From contig NZ_JHXM01000002.1 in assembly GCF_000621725.1 (NCBI RefSeq), positions 210,456 to 274,455 on the forward strand: a stretch of DNA of 64,000 nucleotides, in the 5' to 3' direction. Positions 7,983 to 16,641 of this stretch are shown here, piece after piece. This DNA comes from Xylanibacter brevis ATCC 19188. Its GTDB lineage: Bacteria; Bacteroidota; Bacteroidia; Bacteroidales; Bacteroidaceae. Under the pieces are notes generated by a model that was given only the letters and a program-made list of their open reading frames with translations, made no database searches and was not told where the DNA came from. Position 1 is the first letter of the stretch. Each line of letters starts with the position of its first letter. The translations under genes and the position numbers were made by a program.

Positions 7983-10352
7983 CTATCGCATTCGGTATAT
8001 CTGTTGTTCCAGCTCGTCGAGGTCGATCGGATCAATGTCTGCGTCAAGGAGCTCACCATTCTGATTAAACAGCTTGTAGGTTGGCCATGTATGCACATTC
8101 AAATAGCTCTCAATGGCTTTCTGTTGCTCATCAGGCAGATTGTAGTGAGCCACGTTTGGTCCATAAACCTGATACTCCTTGATAACATTCTCCCATGATT
8201 CCTGTGGACTATGGTTGGCCAGATAGAGATACTGAATGTTGTGGTCTTTCAGTCTGGCATACTCTTCACCAGAGTGCGACAGTCTCTCCTTGCAAGGGCT
8301 ACACCAGGTGCCCCAAATGTCGAGCAGCACCATCTTTCCTTTATAGGGCTCCAGGATTTTCTTGAGTAATGCTTCGCCCTCTGTGATGCCGGCAAGATGG
8401 TCTGCCGATTTCAGTACCTGCTTGTCAAATTCTCGATTTTCGATGGCTAGATAGTGCTTGTTGGCCTCCTCTATCAAGGCAGTGCTGTAAGGGTTATTAA
8501 TGATGGCTGTCATCGAGTCTAAGACAGTTGGCGTTAGCGATGAATGGTCATGCTCAAAGGTATTTAGTACAGTTCGTGTGAGCCAGACGTTCTTGATAAA
8601 TGGATCAATACCCATTGAGTCAAGAAGATATGACTCTTTTTCCATTTTATGTAGGGTGTACATGCTGTGAAGGAACTTTTGAACCTTTGGTCTGTTCAGG
8701 ATCTGATTAATATCTCTGATCAGTTCAGCATTGTCGGCATTGATTTTTTCTGCCAGTTTTTTCTTTTCTTCATTGGTTGGAGCAGCATTTATTTTCGCAT
8801 TTGCCTCGTTAATCCATTTACTCCAGCGTGTCAGAAGGGCCTGCTCCTCATCGCTGGATGTAATATCGTTGATATAGTCAGCAATCAGCAAAGAAGTTGG
8901 TTTTGAGTGAACTCTTAGTACATCATCCAGATAATCGCGCATAAAATAGCTTAGAGAGGAATGCAAAGTGTAGGGATGCTCGAATTTAGTCCAGAAGGTG
9001 TCGTGAGCATAGCGGCGGGCATTGTCGGATAGCATGAAATTACGCATTCTGAAACGTGCCTGCCCGAATGATTGTGCATGATTAGTCAGCATGTTTCCTT
9101 TACTGAAAATACGATAGCGTGAAGACAGGGTAGGGTGATGCTCGCAGAAAGCGTCTAATTGGGCCGTTTGAACCTTTAAGAGACTGTCAACCGATGTCAT
9201 ATACTGCTCGAGCTCTTCATCGCTAGCGTGTCCTGCTCCTTCTAAACCAATATAAAAGTTGTTGGAATCCCAACAGGGTGGATACTTGATAAGTTCATTT
9301 TGTAGCCTACAGTCGTCGCCCATAAAGTAACGTCGCCCCTCCTTGTAGTCATACAGCAGAAAGTAGGTCTTGCCGGGTTCAAGCATGGTATAAAAATTGC
9401 AACGATTCCAGTCGCATAGAAGCTCCGAACTGTTTAGCAGAGGTATTTTTATCATGAATCGGCCCTTTTCATCCAAGTCGGCATTGACAGTTTCTTCATT
9501 ATCGGTATAGATATTCCCGTGGCAGATGCCAAAGGTGTTCTGGGGTTTCATGAAGTCGGGCATGTCTTTAATCCAGCCTATGAGTGTCACAGTGTCGGTT
9601 TTATAGTCTGTATCCACAAAGTCGGTTCGCATGTCCTTTGTGGGGTAGTCGGGCATGTAGCGAGAGGTTATCATAGCTAGTTCTTCTTTTTGGTTGCCCA
9701 TCTGTATGGTGCGTATGCCTTTCTTGTTCTTTCCAATGCTGACTTTCACTATGTCATTGCCATTCTGCATGACGATGTCAGCCTCGCCTGTCTTTTGGTT
9801 CACGCTGCACTGTCTATAGTCCCAGAACTTACATTGGTAGATGGCGCAATCATCCAGAAATGCTATTTTCCAGTTGCCCTGTTTGTCGCTCCAATACGAA
9901 GGGAAAAGCTGTTTCCAGCGTTCTTCTGCAGGTTTGATGCCTTTGATCTGATATGTCTCTTGATTGTTGCTGGCGAAAAAGTCGAAAGCCTTTGTGCCTT
10001 TTGGAAGTGGTGGGAAGTGGATGGCTAGTTCGTATAGTCCTTTTTCCTTGGTTTCTTTAGGGTCAATCAACACTCTGTAAAAACGTTTTTCGCCCACTTT
10101 TAGATAGGTGTCGCCTGTCAGTTGGAAGGCGTAGTCTGTTTCTGCTTGGCGAAGACGTGCTGTGATGTGTACCATCGTCTCGTCGGTTTTCAATTCCACC
10201 TTACTTACGTCGAGGTCGAGCAGAAAATTACCATTGCCGTAATGGCTTCCATACTCAGTAGAGGGATTTTCCCACACGGTTGTTTTAACTTTTGCCCGTC
10301 CTGTTAGGGAGAATAGTAACAGAAGGGCCATGATGACAGCATATTTATTCAT
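7983..10352 (-). CDS. Large exported protein with C-terminal TlpA/thioredoxin domain
   Basis: The 789-residue product has a signal peptide (about 1-20). The first two thirds contain beta-rich segments; around residues 250-330 a stretch with GICHGNIYTD and EKGRFMIKIP resembles the DUF4369-type domain often placed before thioredoxin domains in Bacteroidetes. A helical region follows (about 380-640). The last 125 residues are a thioredoxin-like fold: DIWGTWCSPC with the redox pair at Cys684 and Cys687, and a cis-proline region at HTWPTY. It should act as a periplasmic or membrane-facing thiol-disulfide reductase. It sits alone between a CAZyme operon and a divergent peptidase. Its substrate cannot be read from sequence. 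Confidence 0.85.
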   Translation of the reverse strand: MNKYAVIMALLLLFSLTGRAKVKTTVWENPSTEYGSHYGNGNFLLDLDVSKVELKTDETMVHITARLRQAETDYAFQLTGDTYLKVGEKRFYRVLIDPKETKEKGLYELAIHFPPLPKGTKAFDFFASNNQETYQIKGIKPAEERWKQLFPSYWSDKQGNWKIAFLDDCAIYQCKFWDYRQCSVNQKTGEADIVMQNGNDIVKVSIGKNKKGIRTIQMGNQKEELAMITSRYMPDYPTKDMRTDFVDTDYKTDTVTLIGWIKDMPDFMKPQNTFGICHGNIYTDNEETVNADLDEKGRFMIKIPLLNSSELLCDWNRCNFYTMLEPGKTYFLLYDYKEGRRYFMGDDCRLQNELIKYPPCWDSNNFYIGLEGAGHASDEELEQYMTSVDSLLKVQTAQLDAFCEHHPTLSSRYRIFSKGNMLTNHAQSFGQARFRMRNFMLSDNARRYAHDTFWTKFEHPYTLHSSLSYFMRDYLDDVLRVHSKPTSLLIADYINDITSSDEEQALLTRWSKWINEANAKINAAPTNEEKKKLAEKINADNAELIRDINQILNRPKVQKFLHSMYTLHKMEKESYLLDSMGIDPFIKNVWLTRTVLNTFEHDHSSLTPTVLDSMTAIINNPYSTALIEEANKHYLAIENREFDKQVLKSADHLAGITEGEALLKKILEPYKGKMVLLDIWGTWCSPCKERLSHSGEEYARLKDHNIQYLYLANHSPQESWENVIKEYQVYGPNVAHYNLPDEQQKAIESYLNVHTWPTYKLFNQNGELLDADIDPIDLDELEQQIYRMR

Positions 10353-10391
10353 TATTATTCAGGTTTTGGTTGGTAATGTTTTTTAGTAGTG

Positions 10392-10399
10392 CAAATGTA
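10392..10399 (-). promoter_or_regulatory. -7 box before the thioredoxin-domain gene
   Basis: The minus strand reads TACATTTG (TAnnTTTG) 39 bp before the ATG. The -33 region is AT-rich with no clear TTG. Confidence 0.5.
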
Positions 10400-10502
10400 G
10401 TAATTTAATAATATATGGTACGTACATTTATAATTTTATTAGGTTAGTTTAACTATTTTGTACTTCCGTTTCGCTGTCAACGATGTATTTTTGCGTTTTT
10501 TC

Positions 10503-10533
10503 TTGTTAGTATTCAAAATAATTTGTATCTTCG
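10503..10533 (+). promoter_or_regulatory. Promoter of the iminopeptidase-like gene
   Basis: TTG at 10503-10505 is followed after 20 bp by TATCTTCG at 10526-10533, one base off the TAnnTTTG consensus. The start codon is 39 bp downstream, a normal leader length. Confidence 0.65.
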
Positions 10534-10572
10534 CAACGTCAATCGATTAATTACTAAGCTACTATTAACAAC

Positions 10573-11454
10573 ATGAATCATCGTATTACTGAAGGCTATA
10601 TGCCGTTTCTGGACTATCAGACCTACTACCGCATCGTGGGAGAACCATCCGACAAGGCGCCCTTGTTGTTGCTGCATGGCGGCCCGGGCAGCACGCACAA
10701 CTATTTCGAGGTGCTCGACGAGCTGGCCGACACGGGCAGACAGATCATCTCCTACGATCAGATAGGCTGTGGCAACTCCTATCTGGACGGACATCCCGAG
10801 CTGTGGACACTGCAGACGTGGATAGACGAGCTCATGGCCATCCGCGAGCATCTGCATCTGCGCGAGGTGCACCTGCTGGGACAGTCGTGGGGCGCCATGC
10901 AGGCCATTGCCTATGCCATCGATCAAAAGCCTGTGGGCGTGAAGTCGCTGATTCTCTCCTCGGGTCATGCGTCCAGTTCGCTGTGGGCCAGCGAGCAACA
11001 TCGGCTCATCACCTATCTCTCGGAAGAAGACAAGGCTGCCATCCGCAGGGCCGAGGCTACGGGCAACTGGGATGACCCCGACTATCTGCGTGCCAACGAT
11101 CATTACTTCGACCGCTTCGTGACCAGCACCGATGCACTGTCGCCCGAGTGCCTGACGCGCCCGAAGCGTGCAGGCAGAGAGGCCTACCTCTATGGCTGGG
11201 GCCCCAACGAGTATCAGCCGTTGGGCAGTTTGAAGGACTTTGAATACACCAGCAAGCTGAACCAAATCACGCAGCCAACGCTCATCTGCAGTGGCACGCA
11301 AGACATCTGCACACCCGTTGTGGCTGCTTCGCTCTATGAACACATCCTCAACAGCCGTTGGCATCTGTTCCGCCGCTCGCGACACATGTGCTTCGTCGAT
11401 GCCCACCGAGAGTATTGCCAAGTGCTGACGGCGTGGCTGCAGGAGCACGATTAA
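10573..11454 (+). CDS. pip: Proline iminopeptidase-like alpha/beta hydrolase (family S33)
   Basis: The 293-residue product is a cytoplasmic alpha/beta hydrolase with no signal peptide. It has the oxyanion-hole motif HGGPGS (35-40), the nucleophile elbow GQSWG (Ser105), an acid in GTQDICTP (Asp244) and the catalytic His271 in SRHMCF. HGGPG together with DQIGCGNS is typical of prolyl aminopeptidases and their close relatives, which release N-terminal proline or other residues from peptides. The length fits the short bacterial form. Substrate preference within S33 cannot be decided here. It is transcribed alone; array A starts 28 bp after its stop codon. Confidence 0.88.
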   Translation: MNHRITEGYMPFLDYQTYYRIVGEPSDKAPLLLLHGGPGSTHNYFEVLDELADTGRQIISYDQIGCGNSYLDGHPELWTLQTWIDELMAIREHLHLREVHLLGQSWGAMQAIAYAIDQKPVGVKSLILSSGHASSSLWASEQHRLITYLSEEDKAAIRRAEATGNWDDPDYLRANDHYFDRFVTSTDALSPECLTRPKRAGREAYLYGWGPNEYQPLGSLKDFEYTSKLNQITQPTLICSGTQDICTPVVAASLYEHILNSRWHLFRRSRHMCFVDAHREYCQVLTAWLQEHD

Positions 11455-11481
11455 ACATTCATTTAAGCCCATTCTCATGCC

Positions 11482-11716
11482 AGTAGTGCCAGTATTGCGT
11501 GGCAATAGTGGCACTATTAGCAAGCAATAGTGGCCGTTTTGCGATGCAATTCGGTAAGTTTTGTGTCGGATCTAGACTCTAGAACTGCACATTCTAAAGT
11601 CTAGATTCCTCCTTCCTAAAGTCTAGAATTCACTCATCTAGACTCTAGAAATGACAATTCTAAAGTCTAGGTCGATAGTAAGAGTTAAACTAATGGTTTG
11701 TAATACCCCCTGTTTT
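11482..11716. repeat. Array A: eleven 15-bp units phased at exactly 22 bp
   Basis: Units start at 11482, 11504, 11526, 11548, 11570, 11592, 11614, 11636, 11658, 11680 and 11702. The first three are of type AATAGTGGCACTATT (11504 is the cleanest), the fourth is AATTCGGTAAGTTTT, the next five are of type ATCTAGACTCTAGAA, the tenth is AAGAGTTAAACTAAT and the last AATACCCCCTGTTTT. Most units are palindromic around their centre; the 7-bp spacers share no obvious sequence. A further palindromic unit in phase, GATTCGGCCTGAATG, sits at 11746. The array fills the gap after the iminopeptidase gene. From about 11765 to the GH76 promoter I see only a weak possible terminator (G/C-rich, then seven T, ending near 11812). 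Confidence 0.93.
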
Positions 11717-11884
11717 TGTCTCTCAAACGGGCAGTGTGAGCTGTCGATTCGGCCTGAATGAGCCGATGAAAGCCGTATGATGCCACGTTGAGGGGCCTTT
11801 TTTTGTGACGTTAAGAAGATGATATGTGGATGCCAATTGTCAGCATCCAGCTATAGCCGAATAATCTTAATAGAACAAAAAACA

Positions 11885-11916
11885 TTTGGCATATCAGGAT
11901 TAATTTCGTAATTTTG
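11885..11916 (+). promoter_or_regulatory. Promoter of GH76
   Basis: TTTG at 11885-11888, 20 bp, then TAATTTTG at 11909-11916: a full match to the Bacteroidota consensus. Transcription should begin near 11923, which rules out any start codon before 11935. Confidence 0.8.
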
Positions 11917-11946
11917 CGCCTTCAATTTATATATATGCTAAAAACA

Positions 11947-13233
11947 ATGAAACACCTAACATTACTTTTCTTTTGTCTCATGGCGTGGAGCCATGTCAAT
12001 GCCCAAGTGAGCATTTCCTACAACAACGAAGCACAGTGGAAAACCTACGACGACTTTAATGCCGTATTCCTTGACACAGATGAGTTCATTTATAAAGCAG
12101 ACACCAAACAGGCGCGTGCCGACCATCGCGGCAACGGCTATCGCGACAACGATGTTTCTGGATGTGCTGCCGCCATCTGGTGCCAGGCCATCTATTACGA
12201 CATGGTGGTCAATGCCTATAATCGTGCTAAGGCCGAGGGCAACAAGTCGCGCATGAAGAAATACAAGAAACTGCACGACAAGATCTATAATGGTGAGAAG
12301 ACGCACTATGTGAACTTCGATTTCGACAACCCCAGCACGAACAATGGCTGGTTTGTATATGACGACATCATGTGGTGGACAGGTGCTCTGGCTCGTGCTT
12401 ACGAGACATTTGGAAAAGCCGAGTATCTGAAATACTCAGAGCAGAGCTTCTGCCGCGTGTGGTATGGTTCTGAGAAAGTGGGCGACGATGGTTCTTATGC
12501 CGATCCTACCCGCTTTGCAGGCAAGGCCGGCGGCGGTATGTTCTGGGAGTGGCAGCCCATTGACCACGCTCGTCCTCACAAGCCCGGTGACTTCCGTTCG
12601 GCTTGCATCAACTTCCCAACAGTGATTGCCGCTTGCCATCTCTATCAGTTGGTGCCAGAGGGACGCACACCATCTGCAGAGCCCCGTCCTAAGTATCAGA
12701 CGAAGGCTTGGTATCTGGAAAAGGCCAAGGAGGTCTATGCATGGGCCGATGAGGTGCTCGTCGATGCCAACGGCCGTGTGGCTGACGGTATTCATGGTGG
12801 TGCACCAGGCTTCAGCGATCACCTCTACAATCAGTCCACCTATATCGGTGCCAGCTGCATGCTCTATCAGTTGACTCAAGATGCCAGCTACCTGACAAAG
12901 GCACAGCGCGCTGCCGACTATATCATAGATCACATGTGCACCAAATCCATTCTCGACTTTGAGAAAGGTTATGAGCAGGGTGTCTATGCAGCCATCTATG
13001 CGCAGTATATCAAAATGCTGGTTTATGATTGTGGCTTGGATGACGTGGCGAAGCAGAAATACCTGTCACACATTCAGATTAATCTGCAGAGTGCATATGC
13101 TAATATGGACAAGACTCGTGGCATCCAGATGGGTAACTTCGCAAAGAAGACCAGCAAGAACGATGTTGTCGAGAGCTATGGTGCCAGTGGTATGCCAGCC
13201 CTCATGCTGATGTTCCCTGCAGAGAAGAAATAA
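11947..13233 (+). CDS. Glycoside hydrolase family 76 (endo-alpha-1,6-mannanase type)
   Basis: I choose the ATG at 11947 because it opens a clean signal peptide (MKHLTLLFFCLMAWSHVNAQ) and lies after the mapped promoter; an ATG at 11935 would add four residues. The 428-residue product is an (alpha/alpha)6-barrel enzyme. The catalytic Asp pair of GH76 is visible in FVYDDIMWW (Asp139, Asp140), and the pattern GGGMFWEW...NFPTVIAACHLYQL is typical of the family. GH76 enzymes cut alpha-1,6-mannan backbones, as in yeast mannan or bacterial mannosyl glycans. It is a single gene, not in a SusCD locus; the only other mannose-directed gene in the window is GH92 at 35 kb. Confidence 0.92.
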   Translation: MKHLTLLFFCLMAWSHVNAQVSISYNNEAQWKTYDDFNAVFLDTDEFIYKADTKQARADHRGNGYRDNDVSGCAAAIWCQAIYYDMVVNAYNRAKAEGNKSRMKKYKKLHDKIYNGEKTHYVNFDFDNPSTNNGWFVYDDIMWWTGALARAYETFGKAEYLKYSEQSFCRVWYGSEKVGDDGSYADPTRFAGKAGGGMFWEWQPIDHARPHKPGDFRSACINFPTVIAACHLYQLVPEGRTPSAEPRPKYQTKAWYLEKAKEVYAWADEVLVDANGRVADGIHGGAPGFSDHLYNQSTYIGASCMLYQLTQDASYLTKAQRAADYIIDHMCTKSILDFEKGYEQGVYAAIYAQYIKMLVYDCGLDDVAKQKYLSHIQINLQSAYANMDKTRGIQMGNFAKKTSKNDVVESYGASGMPALMLMFPAEKK

Positions 13234-13270
13234 TCTTATAGCGGTAAGATACAATCTGTATAAATAAAAT

Positions 13271-13301
13271 GTGGGACGACCTGATGGTTATCCCACTTTT
13301 T
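13271..13301 (+). terminator. Terminator after GH76
   Basis: GTGGGA (13271-13276) pairs with TCCCAC (13291-13296), followed by a T run. The T run leads directly into the promoter region of hflX. Confidence 0.8.
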
Positions 13302-13306
13302 ATTTA

Positions 13307-13314
13307 TACCTTTG
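13307..13314 (+). promoter_or_regulatory. -7 box of hflX
   Basis: TACCTTTG matches TAnnTTTG, 27 bp before the ATG. The -33 position falls in the terminator hairpin of the preceding gene (ATGG rather than TTG), so terminator and promoter overlap. Confidence 0.6.
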
Positions 13315-13341
13315 TACCCGATTATCAGATAATTATATTGA

Positions 13342-14655
13342 ATGAAGGAATTTGTAATATCAGAAGCTAAGGCCGAGACGGCTGTGCTGGTGGGACTGAT
13401 AACCCCACAACAAGACGAAGCAAAAACAAAAGAATACCTCGACGAACTCGAGTTTCTGGCTGATACGGCTGGCGCCCGCGTGGTGAAACGATTCACGCAG
13501 AAAGTGGGCGGACCCAGCAGCGTGACCTATGTGGGTAGCGGTAAGTTGGACGAGATCAGACAATATATCAAGGCGTGTCAAGATGCCTACGACGACTGGA
13601 TGGATCAGCAGGAAGAACAGCTGATATCGGCCGAGGATATGGGCGAGGCACCACAGCCTGTGGGTATGGTGATATTCGATGATGAGCTGAGCGCTAAACA
13701 GATACGTAACATCGAGAAGGAACTGCAGGTGAAGATACTGGATCGCACCTCGCTGATTCTCGACATCTTTGCCATGCGCGCCCAGACGGCCGAGGCAAAG
13801 ACACAGGTGGAACTGGCACAGCACCGCTACATGCTGCCCCGACTGCAGCGCTTGTGGACGCACTTAGAGCGCCAGGGTGGTGGCTCTGGCTCGGGTGGCG
13901 GAAAAGGTAGTGTGGGACTGCGCGGACCTGGTGAGACACAGTTGGAGATGGACCGCCGTATCATCCTGCACCGCATCACTCTGCTGAAGCAGCGACTGGC
14001 CGAGATTGACAAGCAGAAGACCACACAGCGCAAGAACCGTGGCCGACTGATACGTGTGGCACTGGTGGGCTATACCAACGTGGGCAAATCGACGCTGATG
14101 AACCTGCTGTCGAAGAGCGACGTCTTTGCCGAGAACAAACTCTTTGCCACGCTCGACACCACCGTGCGCAAGGTGACCATCGAGAACCTGCCGTTTCTGT
14201 TGGCCGACACTGTAGGCTTCATTCGTAAGTTGCCCTCAGACCTGGTGGAGTCGTTCAAGTCAACACTCGACGAGGTGCGCGAGGCCGACCTTCTGGTGCA
14301 CGTGGTGGACATCTCGCACCCCGACTTCGAAGACCAGATACGCGTGGTAGAGCAGACGCTGGGCGAACTGGGCTGCTCGGAGACGCCCTCGATGGTGGTG
14401 TTCAACAAGATCGATGCCTATAAGTGGACCCCACAGGAGGAAGACGATCTGCGTGAGCCCACCAAGGAGAATATCTCGCTCGACGACCTGAAACGCACCT
14501 GGATGGCCAAGATGCAGGGCGACTGCCTCTTTATCTCGGCAAAACAGAAGGAGAACATCGACGAACTGAGAAGCGTACTATATAATAAGGTGCGCGAGTT
14601 GCATGTGCAGAAATACCCATACAACGACTTCCTGTACAATATTGAAGAACAGTGA
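13342..14655 (+). CDS. hflX: Ribosome-associated GTPase HflX
   Basis: The 437-residue product has the HflX N-terminal domain (about 1-120), a coiled-coil linker with the glycine-rich signature GGSGSGGGKGSVGLRGPGE (about 175-200) and a Ras-like GTPase domain with P-loop VGYTNVGKST (about 245), switch II DTVGFIRKLP and NKID. HflX binds the ribosome and, in well-studied bacteria, splits stalled ribosomes under stress. The gene has its own promoter and a terminator 26 bp after the stop, so it is monocistronic. Length is normal for Bacteroidota HflX. Confidence 0.96.
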   Translation: MKEFVISEAKAETAVLVGLITPQQDEAKTKEYLDELEFLADTAGARVVKRFTQKVGGPSSVTYVGSGKLDEIRQYIKACQDAYDDWMDQQEEQLISAEDMGEAPQPVGMVIFDDELSAKQIRNIEKELQVKILDRTSLILDIFAMRAQTAEAKTQVELAQHRYMLPRLQRLWTHLERQGGGSGSGGGKGSVGLRGPGETQLEMDRRIILHRITLLKQRLAEIDKQKTTQRKNRGRLIRVALVGYTNVGKSTLMNLLSKSDVFAENKLFATLDTTVRKVTIENLPFLLADTVGFIRKLPSDLVESFKSTLDEVREADLLVHVVDISHPDFEDQIRVVEQTLGELGCSETPSMVVFNKIDAYKWTPQEEDDLREPTKENISLDDLKRTWMAKMQGDCLFISAKQKENIDELRSVLYNKVRELHVQKYPYNDFLYNIEEQ

Positions 14656-14680
14656 AAATCGTTAAAGAATGGCAAATTGA

Positions 14681-14712
14681 AAGGCAAAGACGAAAGTTTT
14701 TGCCTTTTTTCT
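14681..14712 (+). terminator. Terminator after hflX
   Basis: AAGGCAAA (14681-14688) pairs with TTTGCCTT, then a run of T. The -33 box of gdhA begins right at its end. Confidence 0.8.
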
Positions 14713-14742
14713 TGGTCGGTAACGTAATTTTCCATATATTTG
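14712..14742 (+). promoter_or_regulatory. Promoter of gdhA
   Basis: TTG at 14712-14714, 20 bp, TATATTTG at 14735-14742. The leader to the ATG at 14789 is about 40 nt. Confidence 0.8.
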
Positions 14743-14788
14743 CGGTGTATAAATAAACAATCTGACAACTTTAAAACTATAACACACT

Positions 14789-16126
14789 ATGGAAGTACAG
14801 AAAATTATGCAAGAGTTGGAGCGCAAGCATCCCGGTGAGCTGGAATACCTGCAGGCCGTACGCGAAGTGCTCGAATCTATCAAGGATGTATATAACCAGC
14901 ACCCTGAGTTTGAAAAGGCTAAGATCGTGGAGCGCATCGTGGAGCCCGAACGCATCACTACATTCCGTGTGCCCTGGGTCGATGACAAGGGTGAGGTGCA
15001 GGTGAACATCGGCTATCGCGTGCAGTTCAACAGCGCCATTGGTCCCTATAAGGGCGGACTGCGTTTCCACCCGTCGGTCAACCTCTCTATTCTGAAGTTC
15101 CTGGGCTTCGAGCAGACCTTCAAGAACGCACTGACCACACTGCCCATGGGTGGCGGTAAGGGCGGTAGCGACTTTGCTCCCCGTGGCAAGAGCGATGCCG
15201 AGATCATGCGCTTCTGTCAGGCCTTTATGACCGAGCTTTACAAGGTGATTGGTCCCGATATGGACGTGCCCGCCGGCGACATCGGCGTGGGTGGTCGTGA
15301 GATTGGCTACCTCTTCGGCATGTATAAGAAACTGACCTCGCAGTTCCATGGCGCCACCCTGACGGGTAAGGGCATGGAGTGGGGCGGCAGCATCCTGCGC
15401 CCTGAGGCTACGGGCTATGGTGCTCTCTACTTCGTTCACCAGATGATGGACACCCACGGCATCGATATCAAGGGTAAGACCGTGGCTCTCTCGGGCTTCG
15501 GCAACGTGGCTTGGGGTGCTGCCAAGAAGGCTACCGAGCTGGGTGCCAAGGTGATCACCATCAGTGGACCCGACGGTTATATCTACGACCCCGAGGGTCT
15601 GGATGCCGAGAAGATAGAATACATGCTGGAACTGCGTGCATCGGGCAACGACGTCTGTCAGCCCTACGAGGAGGAATTCCCCGGCTCGAAGTTCTTTGCA
15701 GGTAAGAAGCCCTGGGAGCAGAAGGCCGACATCTATCTGCCTTGTGCCACTCAGAACGAGCTGAACGGCGATGATGCCGACATGATTCTGGCCCAGAAGC
15801 CTCTCTGTGTGGCTGAGGTGTCTAACATGGGTTGCACCGCCGAGGCTGTGAATAAGTTTATTGCTGCCGGTCAGCTGTTTGCCCCCGGTAAGGCTGTGAA
15901 TGCTGGTGGCGTGGCTACCTCTGGTCTGGAGATGACACAGAACTCTATGCGCATGTCGTGGACAGCCGAGGAGGTGGATCAGCGTCTGCATCAGATCATG
16001 TCGGGCATCCACGAGCAGTGCGTGAAGTACGGTCGCGAGGGCAACTATGTGAACTACGTGAAGGGTGCCAACGTGGCAGGCTTTATGAAAGTGGCAAAGG
16101 CCATGCTGGCGCAGGGCATCGTATAA
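14789..16126 (+). CDS. gdhA: Glutamate dehydrogenase (NADP-type)
   Basis: The 445-residue product is a full-length hexameric-type glutamate dehydrogenase. The substrate-binding domain carries GGLRFHPSVN and PMGGGKGGSDF (catalytic Lys124); the nucleotide-binding domain shows the Rossmann motif SGFGNVAWGAA. It interconverts glutamate with 2-oxoglutarate plus ammonia in the cytoplasm and is a main route of ammonia assimilation in Prevotella and Bacteroides. Codon use is biased to frequent codons, as expected of a highly expressed gene. rlpA follows 11 bp after the stop and is probably co-transcribed. Confidence 0.97.
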   Translation: MEVQKIMQELERKHPGELEYLQAVREVLESIKDVYNQHPEFEKAKIVERIVEPERITTFRVPWVDDKGEVQVNIGYRVQFNSAIGPYKGGLRFHPSVNLSILKFLGFEQTFKNALTTLPMGGGKGGSDFAPRGKSDAEIMRFCQAFMTELYKVIGPDMDVPAGDIGVGGREIGYLFGMYKKLTSQFHGATLTGKGMEWGGSILRPEATGYGALYFVHQMMDTHGIDIKGKTVALSGFGNVAWGAAKKATELGAKVITISGPDGYIYDPEGLDAEKIEYMLELRASGNDVCQPYEEEFPGSKFFAGKKPWEQKADIYLPCATQNELNGDDADMILAQKPLCVAEVSNMGCTAEAVNKFIAAGQLFAPGKAVNAGGVATSGLEMTQNSMRMSWTAEEVDQRLHQIMSGIHEQCVKYGREGNYVNYVKGANVAGFMKVAKAMLAQGIV

Positions 16127-16137
16127 TTAAAAACTGA

Positions 16138-16629
16138 ATGCAACTTAGAAAGATAACGATATTTCTAATGTTAGTGGCAATAAGCCTTACTGCTTTGGCG
16201 CAGAGCCAGAGCGGTAAGGCTTCTTATTATTCTAAACGAATGACCGGCACACGAACGGCCAATGGCGAACGACTGCATCACGACAGTATGACGTGTGCCC
16301 ATAAGAGCTTTAAGTTTGGCACCTTCCTGAAGGTGACCAACACCGAGACGGGCAAGACGGTGGTGGTGAGGGTGAACGATCGCGGGCCTTACATCCGTGG
16401 ACGCATCGTTGACTTGAGCTATGGCGCCGCCGCACGACTAGGCATCCTGGGCCATGGCACAGCCCATGTGCGTATAGAACAAACCGAACCTGAAAACACC
16501 ATTTGGTTTGATGTCAACAGGTTCGATTCTAAGGGCAAAAGCCTGCATTCGCCTTTAGGCCCCTTGCATCTGCCTAAGGCAAAGATCGACTCGACACTGA
16601 TTGGCCGACCGATGCCCGTGGTCAGATAG
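16138..16629 (+). CDS. rlpA: RlpA-like double-psi beta-barrel protein
   Basis: The 163-residue product has a signal peptide (about 1-21) with no lipobox, then a double-psi beta-barrel (about 26-113) with GKASYYSKRMTG at its start and RVNDRGPYIRGRIVDLSYGA containing Asp81 and Asp92, the latter in the position of the RlpA catalytic Asp. Full RlpA proteins are septal lytic transglycosylases acting on peptide-free peptidoglycan and carry a C-terminal SPOR domain; here the tail is only about 50 residues and no SPOR domain is present. It may act on peptidoglycan without septal targeting. It lies 11 bp behind gdhA. Confidence 0.85.
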   Translation: MQLRKITIFLMLVAISLTALAQSQSGKASYYSKRMTGTRTANGERLHHDSMTCAHKSFKFGTFLKVTNTETGKTVVVRVNDRGPYIRGRIVDLSYGAAARLGILGHGTAHVRIEQTEPENTIWFDVNRFDSKGKSLHSPLGPLHLPKAKIDSTLIGRPMPVVR

Positions 16630-16641
16630 TATTCTCTTTTT

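Noticed and set aside
11482..11716. Arrays A-C as CRISPR arrays
   Set aside because: Repeats of 15 bp with 7-bp spacers are far below CRISPR dimensions, units vary in type and no cas genes are present.
11914..11946. Earlier starts (TTG at 11914) for GH76
   Set aside because: The TTG is part of the -7 promoter box, so it cannot be in the transcript.
14777..16012. A 411-codon open frame antisense to gdhA
   Set aside because: Mirror frame of a highly codon-biased glutamate dehydrogenase gene; composition rich in His, Leu and Thr, no motif and no promoter.
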